Of a DNA stretch of 10,027 nt, positions 1 to 6,325 are shown one piece after another (the first letter of the stretch is position 1; every line of letters begins with the position of its first letter). Made by a program: the position numbers and the translations under genes. The notes under the pieces were generated by a model that did not search any database, was not told the DNA's origin, and saw nothing but the letters and a program-made list of their open reading frames with translations. The stretch is from positions 1 to 10,027 of the forward strand of contig JAHYJF010000119.1 of NCBI GenBank assembly GCA_019428955.1, in the 5' to 3' direction. Source of the DNA: Burkholderiaceae bacterium. GTDB lineage: Bacteria > Pseudomonadota > Gammaproteobacteria > Burkholderiales > Burkholderiaceae_E.

Positions 1-657
1 CAGCATGATCCCCAGCGCCTCGGCAAGGCAGGCCATGGTGCTGGCCGTTCCCATCACCGAGCAGGTCCCGACGCTGGCCACCAGCTGATTGTTCACGGCG
101 GCGATCTCCTGCGCGTCGATTTCCTCGCCGCGGAAGCTCGCCCAGAATCTGCGACAGTCGGTGCAGGCGCCCACCCGTTCGCCGCGGTTCGAGCCGGTCA
201 GCATCGACCCGGTCACCAGCTGGATCGCCGGCACGCCCGCCGAAATCGCACCCATCAATTGCGCCGGCACCGTCTTGTCGCAACCGCCAATCAGCACCAC
301 CGCATCCATCGGCTGCGCGCGAATCATCTCCTCGGTATCGATGGACATGAGGTTGCGCAGAAACATGCTCGTCGGATAGGCGAAGCTCTCGTGCACCGAA
401 ATAGTCGGAAAGTCGATCGGGATGCCGCCGGCGAGCATGACGCCGCGCTTGACGGCCTCCACGAGCTGGGGCGCGTTGCCGTGGCACGGATTGAACCCGC
501 TGCCAGTGTTGATGATGCCGACCACGGGGCGCGAAAGCGCATCGTCGGTGTAGCCCGCGCCCTTGATGAAGGCCTTGCGCAGAAACAGCGAAAACTCGAT
601 GTCACCGTAGTTCGTGAGGCCCTTCTTCAAGCCCCTGGGTTCGTCATTGCCAGTCAT
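1..657 (-). CDS. IlvD/Edd-family sugar-acid dehydratase, N-terminal part (cut by window edge)
   Basis: The reading frame is open from an ATG at 657 to base 1, giving 219 residues of a protein whose family is usually about 570-600 residues, so the C-terminal part lies outside the window. The family removes water from dihydroxy acids or aldonates to give 2-keto acids in the cytoplasm, using an Fe-S cluster and Mg. Visible hallmarks are NPCHGNA (Cys58), VHE (Glu90), GGCDKTVPA (Cys126, Asp127 and Lys128, the last normally carbamylated) and SVGTCSVMGTASTM (Cys199). The three cysteines fit Fe-S ligands. From memory, these positions match Rhizobium L-arabinonate dehydratase (Cys59/127/200) with an offset of one, which favours the pentonate/hexonate dehydratase branch over the branched-chain amino acid enzyme IlvD. 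The ribosome site is weak (GGATGGG just before ATG). It follows the UxaA-family gene by 47 bases, so it is probably the next cistron of the operon. Exact substrate unknown; family assignment is secure. Confidence 0.9.
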   Translation of the reverse strand, partial: MTGNDEPRGLKKGLTNYGDIEFSLFLRKAFIKGAGYTDDALSRPVVGIINTGSGFNPCHGNAPQLVEAVKRGVMLAGGIPIDFPTISVHESFAYPTSMFLRNLMSIDTEEMIRAQPMDAVVLIGGCDKTVPAQLMGAISAGVPAIQLVTGSMLTGSNRGERVGACTDCRRFWASFRGEEIDAQEIAAVNNQLVASVGTCSVMGTASTMACLAEALGIML

Positions 658-704
658 ATGCCCATCCGTATTTGATTGCCAACAATCTTCATCTGACGAC
701 GTCC

Positions 705-2252
705 TCAGCTCATGACGCCGATCTGCCAGGGCACGAATTCGTTGTCGCCCAGGCCGAGCAGCTCGCTCTTGGAGCGCTCGCCCGAGGCCGTCCGGAGCAT
801 CTGCTGGAAAATGCGCTCCCCCATCTCCGGCAGCGAACAGTTGCCATCGAGAATTTCCCCGCAGTTGAGGTCCATGTCCTCCTCGAGGCGCAGGTACATC
901 GGCGTGTTGGTCGCCAGCTTGATGCTGGGAACCGGCTTGGCGCCGAACATCGATCCACGCCCCGTGGTGAATGCGATCAGATTCGCGCCGCCGGCGATTT
1001 GGCCGGTTGCCGACACCGGGTCGTAACCGGGCGTATCCATGAACACCAAGCCTTGCGCCCGGACCGGCTCGGCATATCGATAGACCGCCATCAGGGGGCC
1101 GGTGCCGCCCTTCATCGCAGAGCCGAGAGACTTCTCGAAGATGTTGGCCAGTCCGCCCAGCTGGTTGCCGGGGCTGACTTTGCCGTTGATCTGCACGTCG
1201 CGCCCCACCGAGTATTCATCCTTCCACCAGCGCACCAGCTCGACCAGCTTCTCGCCGACTGCGCGGCTGGCCGCGCGCCGCGTCAGCGTGTGCTCGACAC
1301 CGTAGATCTCCGGCGTCTCCGAGAGAATCGCCGTGCCGCCGTGCTGCGCAAGGATGTCCACCGCAGCGCCCAATGCCGGGTTCGCGGTGATGGAGGAAAA
1401 GCCATCCGATCCGCCGCACTGCAGGCCGACCATCAGATGGCTCGCCGCTACCGTGCTGCGCGCTGCCTGGTTGGCGCCCGGCAACATGTCGTTCACCGCT
1501 GCGACGCCGGTCTCGATCGAGCGGCGCGTGCCACCACTGTCCTGCATCACCAGGGTGTGCAGCGACGGCCCGCCCTGGAGACGCTCGTCGTCCATCAGAC
1601 CGGCAAGCTGGTTTCGTTCACAGCCCAGTCCGACGATCAGCACGCCCGCGAGATTGGGGTGGCGCGCATAGCCGGCGATCGTTCGGCGCAGCAAGGCCAT
1701 CGGCTCACCGCTCATCTCCATTCCGCAACCGAGGGCATGGCTGAACGCCACCACGCCATCGACATTGGGATAGTCGGCGAGCCGTTGCGGCGTGAACCAG
1801 TCGGCGATCTTGCGTACCACCGTCGCGGAGCAATTGACCGTGGACAGAATGCCGATGTAGTTGCGCGTTGCTACCCGGCCGTCGGGGCGCAAAATGCCCT
1901 GGAACGTCGCGCGCCGGGACTCCTCAAGCAGCGCCACGGGCGCGAATTCGCTGGCATGCGCGTAGTCGCGATCGAACTCGCGAAATTCGAGGTTGTGGCT
2001 GTGCACCATCGTGCCCGGCGCAATGTCAACGGCCGCAAAACCGATCACGACTTTGTACTTGCGCACCGGCTCGCCTTTCCGAATCAGCCTGGTCGCGATC
2101 TTGTATCCGGGCGGAACCTGGCTGCGGCTGACGATCCCCTCGCCTTCGATCGCGTCGCCGATGCCGACATCCGCCCGGGCAACGACGATGTTGTCGCTCG
2201 AGTGCAGTCGGATGATCGGCCCGGTCATGCGTTTGTCGGAAATATTGATCAC
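705..2252 (-). CDS. UxaA-family altronate/galactarate-type dehydratase
   Basis: This 515-residue cytoplasmic enzyme belongs to the UxaA/GarD family of metal-dependent dehydratases, which convert aldonates or aldarates (altronate, galactarate and similar) to 2-keto-3-deoxy acids. It is full length: an N-terminal SAF-type domain at about 10-88 (IIRLHSSDNIVVA; VIGFAAVDIAPG; HSHN), then the catalytic part. Visible family motifs are DGRVATRNYIGI (124-135) with VNCS (Cys141), GCGME (Cys176), LGCERNQ (Cys211), LQCGGSDGFSSITANPA (Cys279), ETPEIYGVEH (312-321), GNQLGGLANIFEKSLGS (362-378) and a C-terminal TTGRGS/LNCGEILDG block. The assigned start is GTG at 2252, preceded by AAGGA about ten bases upstream. 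An ATG at 2228 would remove eight residues but lacks a visible ribosome site. The gene follows the regulator by 73 bases with no terminator seen. Single-chain fusion of the SAF and catalytic domains makes altronate dehydratase more likely than the split sulfolactate lyases, but the substrate is inferred only to the sugar-acid class. Confidence 0.93.
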   Translation of the reverse strand: MINISDKRMTGPIIRLHSSDNIVVARADVGIGDAIEGEGIVSRSQVPPGYKIATRLIRKGEPVRKYKVVIGFAAVDIAPGTMVHSHNLEFREFDRDYAHASEFAPVALLEESRRATFQGILRPDGRVATRNYIGILSTVNCSATVVRKIADWFTPQRLADYPNVDGVVAFSHALGCGMEMSGEPMALLRRTIAGYARHPNLAGVLIVGLGCERNQLAGLMDDERLQGGPSLHTLVMQDSGGTRRSIETGVAAVNDMLPGANQAARSTVAASHLMVGLQCGGSDGFSSITANPALGAAVDILAQHGGTAILSETPEIYGVEHTLTRRAASRAVGEKLVELVRWWKDEYSVGRDVQINGKVSPGNQLGGLANIFEKSLGSAMKGGTGPLMAVYRYAEPVRAQGLVFMDTPGYDPVSATGQIAGGANLIAFTTGRGSMFGAKPVPSIKLATNTPMYLRLEEDMDLNCGEILDGNCSLPEMGERIFQQMLRTASGERSKSELLGLGDNEFVPWQIGVMS

Positions 2253-2325
2253 TTGTCAGCCATCCTTGGTTTGGAGATCGGAAGGAACGCGGGGCGGTAG
2301 CCGGGGGCAAAGCGGGCCGGGCTGA

Positions 2326-3066
2326 TCAGGTCGGCGGCGCAGCCACCTCGGCAACGCTCGGCGCGGTTTGCGGCTTGCCGGCCCGGCGGCGGTGCTGCTC
2401 CAGGTAGGCATCGCGCGAGGGGACAAGGTGGTCGCGACACAACCCGACGAGGCGTTGGTGGTCGCAAACCCGCAATGCCTCGAGCATTTGCAGGTGATCG
2501 TCCTGCGCCTTCTGGAGGTAGTGTGGGAAGATCATCGATAGCGAGCGGATCGGGTGGGCACGCTGCGCGGCGATTTCGATCATTTCGGTAAGCGGGGCAT
2601 TGTCGGACAACGCAAATAACGCTTTGTGGAAGGCCATGTTGGCGCGGAACGCGGTGCGCAGGTCCGATGCGAGCGCGGCGGCGGCGTGCTGCTGCTGGAT
2701 GGCGCTCAGTTCGGCGAGGCGCTCGGGCGCAACCGGTAGCTGAATCTGGCGCGCGCAGTTGGTCTCGAGGATCTCCCGGACCCCGCACAGGTCGATGACT
2801 TCCTTGGGCGTGTAGCACTTGACCAGCGCGCCGATGTTCTTCTTGCGCTCGACTAGACCCATCTGTTCGAGCTCCTGGAGTACCTGACGGACCACGTGCC
2901 GCTTGAGGTTGAAGCGGGCCCGAAGATCGTCCTCGACGAGACGCTCGCGCGGATGCAGGTACCCAAGGACGATGTCCTCCTCGAGTTCCTCGACCACGTG
3001 CCGTATCAGTTGCTCGGCGTTGCGGTCACGATGCGGCGGGTCGGCCTGTCGGTTCTCGTGATCCAT
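2326..3066 (-). CDS. GntR-family transcriptional regulator, FadR/FCD subfamily
   Basis: A 246-residue DNA-binding regulator. The N-terminal winged helix-turn-helix spans about 17-83 (LHPRERLVEDDLRARF, then KRHVVRQVLQELEQMGLVERK). An all-helical FCD effector domain follows at about 89-226. FCD proteins usually bind a metal through Asp-x3-His plus two later histidines. Here His147 (AFHKALF), His191 (DDHLQML) and His213 (CRDHLV) are in place, while the position of the Asp is Asn143. Effectors of this subfamily are commonly carboxylates or sugar acids, which fits the neighbours. The ATG shares one base with the tctA stop (TGATG at 3068-3064) and has no clear ribosome site of its own, so translation is probably coupled to tctA. 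The Pro/Ala-rich tail after residue 230 looks disordered. The likely target is the promoter upstream of the binding-protein gene, where inverted repeats overlap the -35 box and spacer. Whether it represses or activates is unknown; repression is typical. Confidence 0.92.
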   Translation of the reverse strand: MDHENRQADPPHRDRNAEQLIRHVVEELEEDIVLGYLHPRERLVEDDLRARFNLKRHVVRQVLQELEQMGLVERKKNIGALVKCYTPKEVIDLCGVREILETNCARQIQLPVAPERLAELSAIQQQHAAAALASDLRTAFRANMAFHKALFALSDNAPLTEMIEIAAQRAHPIRSLSMIFPHYLQKAQDDHLQMLEALRVCDHQRLVGLCRDHLVPSRDAYLEQHRRRAGKPQTAPSVAEVAAPPT

Positions 3067-4583
3067 CAGGGCGACAAGATGTCATTGTCGGCTGAGCGGC
3101 GCTTGCGCCAGAACATCCGGAAAAAGGGCGTCGCCTGGAGAATCGACAGCAGCGCGACCAGCAGCAGTCCGGCCGCGACCGGGCTCTCGAGGAACACGCC
3201 CCAGCTCCCAAAGCCGATCAGCAGCGACTGCGAAAGGCTGTTATCGAGCAGCGGCCCGAGCACCAAGCCGATTACCAGCGGCGCGGTCGGTATTTTGGCG
3301 CGCTCGAAGATGTAGCCCAGCGCGCCGAAGCCAAGCATCAGCCAGACATCGAACATGTTGTTGTTGATGGCCAGCGAGCCGATGATGCTGAGCACCACGA
3401 TGACCAGCGAAACCACCATCTTCGGCACCATGGTTACGTAGATGCACAACCGCGTCAGCGCCAGTCCGATCAGGAACAGCGGGATATTGGCCAGGATGAC
3501 CGCCCAGATCAGCGTGTAGGTGATTGCGCCGTGTTCGGTGAGCAGGTTCGGGCCCGGCATGATGCCGTGCACCATCAGGCCGCCGAGCAGCACGGCGGTC
3601 GATGAGCTGCCCGGAATGCCCAGCGCGATGGTGGGGATCAGGGCACCACCGACCACGGCATTGTTGGCGGCTTCCGGCGCCGCTATTCCGGCCGGATCAC
3701 CCTTGCCGAAACCCGAGCTGTCCTTGGCAAAGCGCTTGGCTTCGTTATAGGCGAACCAGCTTGCGGTGTCGCCGCCCGTGCCGGGTATGACCCCGGTGAC
3801 GATCCCGATCAGCGACGAGCGCAGGATGTTGGGAAACATGGACACGAATTCCCTCAGGCGCGGCAGGATCCGGTCGCTGATCTGGTTGGCGATGTGCTGC
3901 GCCCCGCGCGACTGCTCGGCCAGAGCGATCGCCTGGGGAATGGAGAACAGTCCGATCAACGCGACCGTGAACGGAATCCCCGAATAGAGGTTGATATTGT
4001 CGGCCGTGAACCGCGCGGTGCCGGTCATGGGATCCATCCCGACCATGGCCAGCAGCAATCCGAGCGCCCCCGAGAGCAGACCCTTGATCGGCGAGCCCTT
4101 GGAGAGGGTGCCGATCATCGTGATTCCCAGCGCCGCGATCGCGAAGAGTTCAACCGGGCCGAACATCAGCACCAGCCTGCCGAGGAAGGGCGCGGCCGTG
4201 AGCAGCGCGACCCCGCTCAACAGGCCGCCGACCAGTGACGCCGAGAGCGAGATGCCGAGCGCTCTTCCGGCCTCACCGCGGGCACCCATCGGGAAACCGT
4301 CCATCACGGTCGCCGCAGCGGCCGGGGTTCCGGGGGTACGCAGGATGATGGCCGCTATCGAGCCGCCGTACATGGCCGAAAGATAGAGGGCGGCCATCAT
4401 GCTCAGCCCGGTTTCGGGGGGCAGATTGAAGGTGAGCGGCAGCAGCAGCGCCAGTGCCATGGTGGCCGACAGTCCCGGCAGCGCACCCACCACCAGGCCA
4501 AGCGCGACACCAATCACCGCGAACATCATGTTGTAGGGGCTGATCGCGTTGAGCAGCCCGGTGACGATAAACGTGTTTTCCAT
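3066..4583 (-). CDS. tctA: TTT transporter large membrane subunit, TctA family
   Basis: This 505-residue, strongly hydrophobic inner-membrane protein is the large subunit of a tripartite tricarboxylate transporter, which imports organic acids delivered by a periplasmic binding protein, driven by an ion gradient. The length is typical (about 500). The two-fold repeat of the family is visible: GALPGLSATMALALLLPLTF at 33-52 and LRTPGTPAAAATVMDGFPM at 81-99 in the first half, GVIPGTGGDTASW at 264-276 and LGIPGSSSTAVLLGGL at 321-336 in the second. About ten to twelve membrane segments are apparent, ending in a short basic tail (FWRKRR). I place the start at ATG 4583: GAGGA lies nine bases upstream, while an in-frame TTG two codons earlier would be too close to it. 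It lies 19 bases after tctB and overlaps the regulator start by one base. The symbol is used for the family; the substrate is unknown, so citrate should not be assumed. Confidence 0.95.
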   Translation of the reverse strand: MENTFIVTGLLNAISPYNMMFAVIGVALGLVVGALPGLSATMALALLLPLTFNLPPETGLSMMAALYLSAMYGGSIAAIILRTPGTPAAAATVMDGFPMGARGEAGRALGISLSASLVGGLLSGVALLTAAPFLGRLVLMFGPVELFAIAALGITMIGTLSKGSPIKGLLSGALGLLLAMVGMDPMTGTARFTADNINLYSGIPFTVALIGLFSIPQAIALAEQSRGAQHIANQISDRILPRLREFVSMFPNILRSSLIGIVTGVIPGTGGDTASWFAYNEAKRFAKDSSGFGKGDPAGIAAPEAANNAVVGGALIPTIALGIPGSSSTAVLLGGLMVHGIMPGPNLLTEHGAITYTLIWAVILANIPLFLIGLALTRLCIYVTMVPKMVVSLVIVVLSIIGSLAINNNMFDVWLMLGFGALGYIFERAKIPTAPLVIGLVLGPLLDNSLSQSLLIGFGSWGVFLESPVAAGLLLVALLSILQATPFFRMFWRKRRSADNDILSP

Positions 4584-4602
4584 GGTCAACGGTCCTCGCG
4601 CA

Positions 4603-5064
4603 TCACTTCAGGATCGGCAGAACCGCTACCGGAAGGTTCAGCGCCCAGATGAAGACCGCCCAGATGAAGGCCGTGGCAAGCGCTCCGATCACCACCGCCA
4701 GGTGCGCCGACATGGTGCGGCTCACCAGCAGCGAGCCGGTGATGAACAAGGGCGTCACTATCAGGTAACCGGCAATCGGGATCAAGGCGACATAGGCGAT
4801 GATCGCCGCTCCGAACGACACCAGCACCAGCCAGTTGACGGGCAGAAGAACCTCGTCCGGGTCAATCGGTGCGATCACTGCGCTCCGGCGGGCAGTGCGC
4901 CACTTCATGAACTCTTCGACGATCATCATTGCGGCCAGGATGACGACCAGCCAGATCAGCAGCACCGGCATGCGCTTGGCAACCGCCGGCAGTTCCGTCG
5001 TCTGTGTGCCCAGCAGCAGCGCAAAGAGGATCGTCACAATTCCGATGACAAAGGAACTATTCAC
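4603..5064 (-). CDS. tctB: TTT transporter small membrane subunit, TctB family
   Basis: A 153-residue small membrane protein between the binding protein and TctA, the standard position of TctB. Hydrophobic stretches at about 3-20, 32-49, 77-114 (long enough for two segments separated by a Pro-Gly turn, IPIAGY) and 121-151 fit the four or five membrane segments of the family. A polar, charged loop at about 52-72 (KWRTARR followed by PIDPDE) separates the second and third segments. TctB sequences diverge strongly, so the call rests on size, topology and gene order as much as on motifs. The start is GTG at 5064, preceded by a purine-rich GGAAGGGA about six bases upstream. It follows the binding-protein gene by 84 bases and precedes tctA by 19. 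Its role in the complex is as the small partner of TctA; no catalytic residue is known to me. Confidence 0.88.
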   Translation of the reverse strand: MNSSFVIGIVTILFALLLGTQTTELPAVAKRMPVLLIWLVVILAAMMIVEEFMKWRTARRSAVIAPIDPDEVLLPVNWLVLVSFGAAIIAYVALIPIAGYLIVTPLFITGSLLVSRTMSAHLAVVIGALATAFIWAVFIWALNLPVAVLPILK

Positions 5065-5083
5065 CTTGATCCCTTCCAGTAAT

Positions 5084-5121
5084 GGGCGGCGCCCGGATCC
5101 GACTAGTGGCAGCCCCGGGGC
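5084..5121 (-). other. GC-rich hairpins between the binding-protein gene and tctB
   Basis: The 84-base gap (5065-5148) contains a perfect ten-base palindrome GCCCCGGGGC at 5112-5121 and a short stem GGGC-GGC-GCCC at 5084-5094. In the mRNA these could form structures at the 3' end of the binding-protein message and before the tctB ribosome site. Such intercistronic structures often protect the upstream message or reduce read-through, giving more binding protein than permease. There is no U tract, so full termination is not supported. Confidence 0.35.
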
Positions 5122-5148
5122 AGATCCATGCTTGCGCGAACGGACTGC

Positions 5149-6132
5149 TTATTTCTTGACGTGATCCTTGACTTCCTTCCAGATCTGGATGAACACCTTC
5201 TCCTGGTCCTTCAGGAATTTCATGTAGTCGTCACCAGCCTTGTAGTCGATCACGAACGCACGGGCAGCAGCGTCACGCTTGAAGTCAGGGTTGTTGATCA
5301 CCCTTCCCATGGCGGCGATGAACTCCTTCCTGGCCTCTTCGGGGATGCCTTTGGGCGCGCTATAGCCACGCGAGGACCCGGCAACAACGTCGATGCCCAG
5401 TTCCTTCATGGTCGGAACGTCGGGCATTTCCGGTACCCGGTTCTCGGTAAAGGTGACCAGCACGCGCAGGTTGCCGGCCTTGACCTGCGGGAACGTGATG
5501 CCCAGGTTATTGGCGCTCGCATCGATCTTGCCAGCCAGGGCGGCGGTCCATGAGGGTCCGTCGCCGGCAAACGGCACTTGCTGGAATTTCATCCCGGACG
5601 CCTTCTCGATCATGATTACCGAGAAGAAGTCGTCACCGCCAACGCCGGAATTACCGATCGTGATGCGGCCGGGATTGGCGCGCACGGCGGCGAGAAAGTC
5701 CTTGATGTTCTTGTACGGGCTGTCCTTGCCCACCACGATCACGCCTGGATCGGTGACCACGTTGGCCAGCGGCGTCAGGTCGTCGATCGAATACTGCATC
5801 GTCGGGTTCATGATGTAGTTCGTCATGAGCATCGGCGTATTGGTAATCGACACCGTCGCCCCGTCGGCCGCCGTTTGCCGGGCAAGGCCGGTCCAGGCGA
5901 TCGCGCCGGTCGCACCGGGCTGGTAACGATTGACGAAGTTGACGCCGAGTTCCTTGGCAAGATACGGCTGGACCAGTTGCGCCAGCGCGTCGCTCCCGCC
6001 TCCGGCCTTGAAACCCTGGACTACCGTCACATCTGAGCCCGCGCTGTACTTCTGGGCTTGAGCACCCATCGGCAGTGCCAGGGCTGCGCCCAGCAACACT
6101 ACGAGGGTGGATCGCGTCATCTTCTGTTTCAT
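5149..6132 (-). CDS. Bug/TctC-family periplasmic substrate-binding protein of a TTT transporter
   Basis: A 327-residue exported binding protein of the Bug (TctC) family, which captures organic acids in the periplasm and delivers them to TctA/TctB. The signal peptide is clear: basic MKQKMTR, a hydrophobic core at about 9-22, and a probable cleavage after AQA at 26. The mature part has the family fold signature: a first strand and loop VVQGFKAGGGSD (37-48, in place of the usual F-x-PGG-x-x-D), VNRYQPGATGAIAW (67-80), ITIGNSGVGGDD, then VPEMPDVPTMKELGID and the C-terminal PKGIPEEARKEF helix region. Bug proteins usually bind a carboxylate through backbone contacts from the first two loops; the Ala for Pro and the extra Gly here may reflect an altered pocket. 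GGAGG lies ten bases before the ATG at 6132, the best ribosome site in the window, and a promoter lies about 110 bases upstream. It is the first gene of the transporter set. The substrate cannot be deduced; a sugar acid is inferred from the downstream dehydratases. Confidence 0.95.
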   Translation of the reverse strand: MKQKMTRSTLVVLLGAALALPMGAQAQKYSAGSDVTVVQGFKAGGGSDALAQLVQPYLAKELGVNFVNRYQPGATGAIAWTGLARQTAADGATVSITNTPMLMTNYIMNPTMQYSIDDLTPLANVVTDPGVIVVGKDSPYKNIKDFLAAVRANPGRITIGNSGVGGDDFFSVIMIEKASGMKFQQVPFAGDGPSWTAALAGKIDASANNLGITFPQVKAGNLRVLVTFTENRVPEMPDVPTMKELGIDVVAGSSRGYSAPKGIPEEARKEFIAAMGRVINNPDFKRDAAARAFVIDYKAGDDYMKFLKDQEKVFIQIWKEVKDHVKK

Positions 6133-6142
6133 GGCTTTTAGG

Positions 6143-6147
6143 CCTCC
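6143..6147 (-). promoter_or_regulatory. Ribosome binding site of the binding-protein gene
   Basis: GGAGG on the minus strand, ten bases before the ATG at 6132. It is the strongest Shine-Dalgarno sequence in the window, consistent with the high expression expected of a periplasmic binding protein relative to its membrane partners. Confidence 0.75.
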
Positions 6148-6202
6148 ATAATCGTTTTGATCTGCATCGGATTGGACATCTGCGCACTTGCCACTGTAGT
6201 CA

Positions 6203-6232
6203 CAGGAAAGATTGCCCTTCGGCGGCTTCCTG
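6203..6232 (-). other. Possible leader hairpin in the 5' UTR of the operon
   Basis: Perfect six-base arms CAGGAA (6203-6208) and TTCCTG (6227-6232) flank an inner GCC/GGC pairing that closes on a four-base loop (CGAA in the minus-strand RNA), with bulges. It lies about 10-40 bases after the predicted transcription start, well before the ribosome site at 6143-6147. It could stabilise or modulate the mRNA. No riboswitch class was recognised and no U tract follows. Confidence 0.3.
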
Positions 6233-6248
6233 ACGCCACTGAGCAGGG

Positions 6249-6277
6249 ATGCTAACCGTCGCTACCACGACCGTCAA
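6249..6277 (-). promoter_or_regulatory. Sigma-70-like promoter of the transporter/dehydratase operon
   Basis: On the minus strand, TTGACG (6277-6272) is followed after exactly 17 bases by TAGCAT (6254-6249). The -35 matches five of six consensus bases and the -10 four of six. Transcription would start near 6242, giving a leader of about 110 bases before the binding-protein ATG at 6132. The AT-rich patch just upstream (6278-6300) could serve as an UP-like element. Its position at the head of a co-directional gene set supports the call; activity is inferred. Confidence 0.6.
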
Positions 6278-6319
6278 TAACTATATGGATAATATTATTG
6301 ATGATCCGTGGGGTCGTGG
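6265..6319. repeat. Long-spaced inverted repeat CCACGACC / GGTCGTGG
   Basis: Perfect eight-base arms lie at 6265-6272 and 6312-6319, enclosing the TCAATAA/TTATTGA repeat. Together they could form a nested but asymmetric stem in the 3' part of the permease transcript, just after its stop codon. There is no U tract after it, so I do not call it an intrinsic terminator. It may instead be two spaced half-sites for a regulator. Confidence 0.4.
6274..6301. promoter_or_regulatory. Inverted repeat TCAATAA-N14-TTATTGA overlapping the -35 box (candidate operator)
   Basis: Perfect seven-base arms lie at 6274-6280 and 6295-6301. The patch is markedly AT-rich in a GC-rich region and also contains the perfect palindrome ATAATATTAT at 6289-6298. 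One arm overlaps the -35 hexamer of the predicted operon promoter, a position where a bound regulator would affect RNA polymerase. The FCD regulator of the same operon is the obvious candidate, but the repeat does not match a GntR consensus I know. A second, shorter element, GTCG-N6-CGAC at 6258-6271, lies in the promoter spacer and is an alternative operator. Confidence 0.4.
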
Positions 6320-6325
6320 CCGAGA

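Noticed and set aside
672..2300. 542-codon open frame on the plus strand, opposite the UxaA-family gene
   Set aside because: Same cause: low-complexity His/Arg/Ala-rich product, antisense to a clearly conserved enzyme.
2249..2818. 189-codon minus-strand frame spanning the regulator and the gap before the UxaA gene
   Set aside because: It overlaps the regulator out of frame, is Arg/Pro-rich and has no family resemblance; the GntR/FCD frame explains the DNA.
5084..5121. Cluster of cloning-type restriction sites (GGATCC, ACTAGT, CCCGGG) suggesting vector sequence
   Set aside because: Order and spacing do not match a polylinker I know, and the gap sits naturally between two operon genes; GC-rich sequence gives such sites by chance.
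6265..6319. Intrinsic terminator for the permease gene
   Set aside because: The arms are widely spaced and no U tract follows on the transcribed strand; the arrangement fits regulatory half-sites at least as well.
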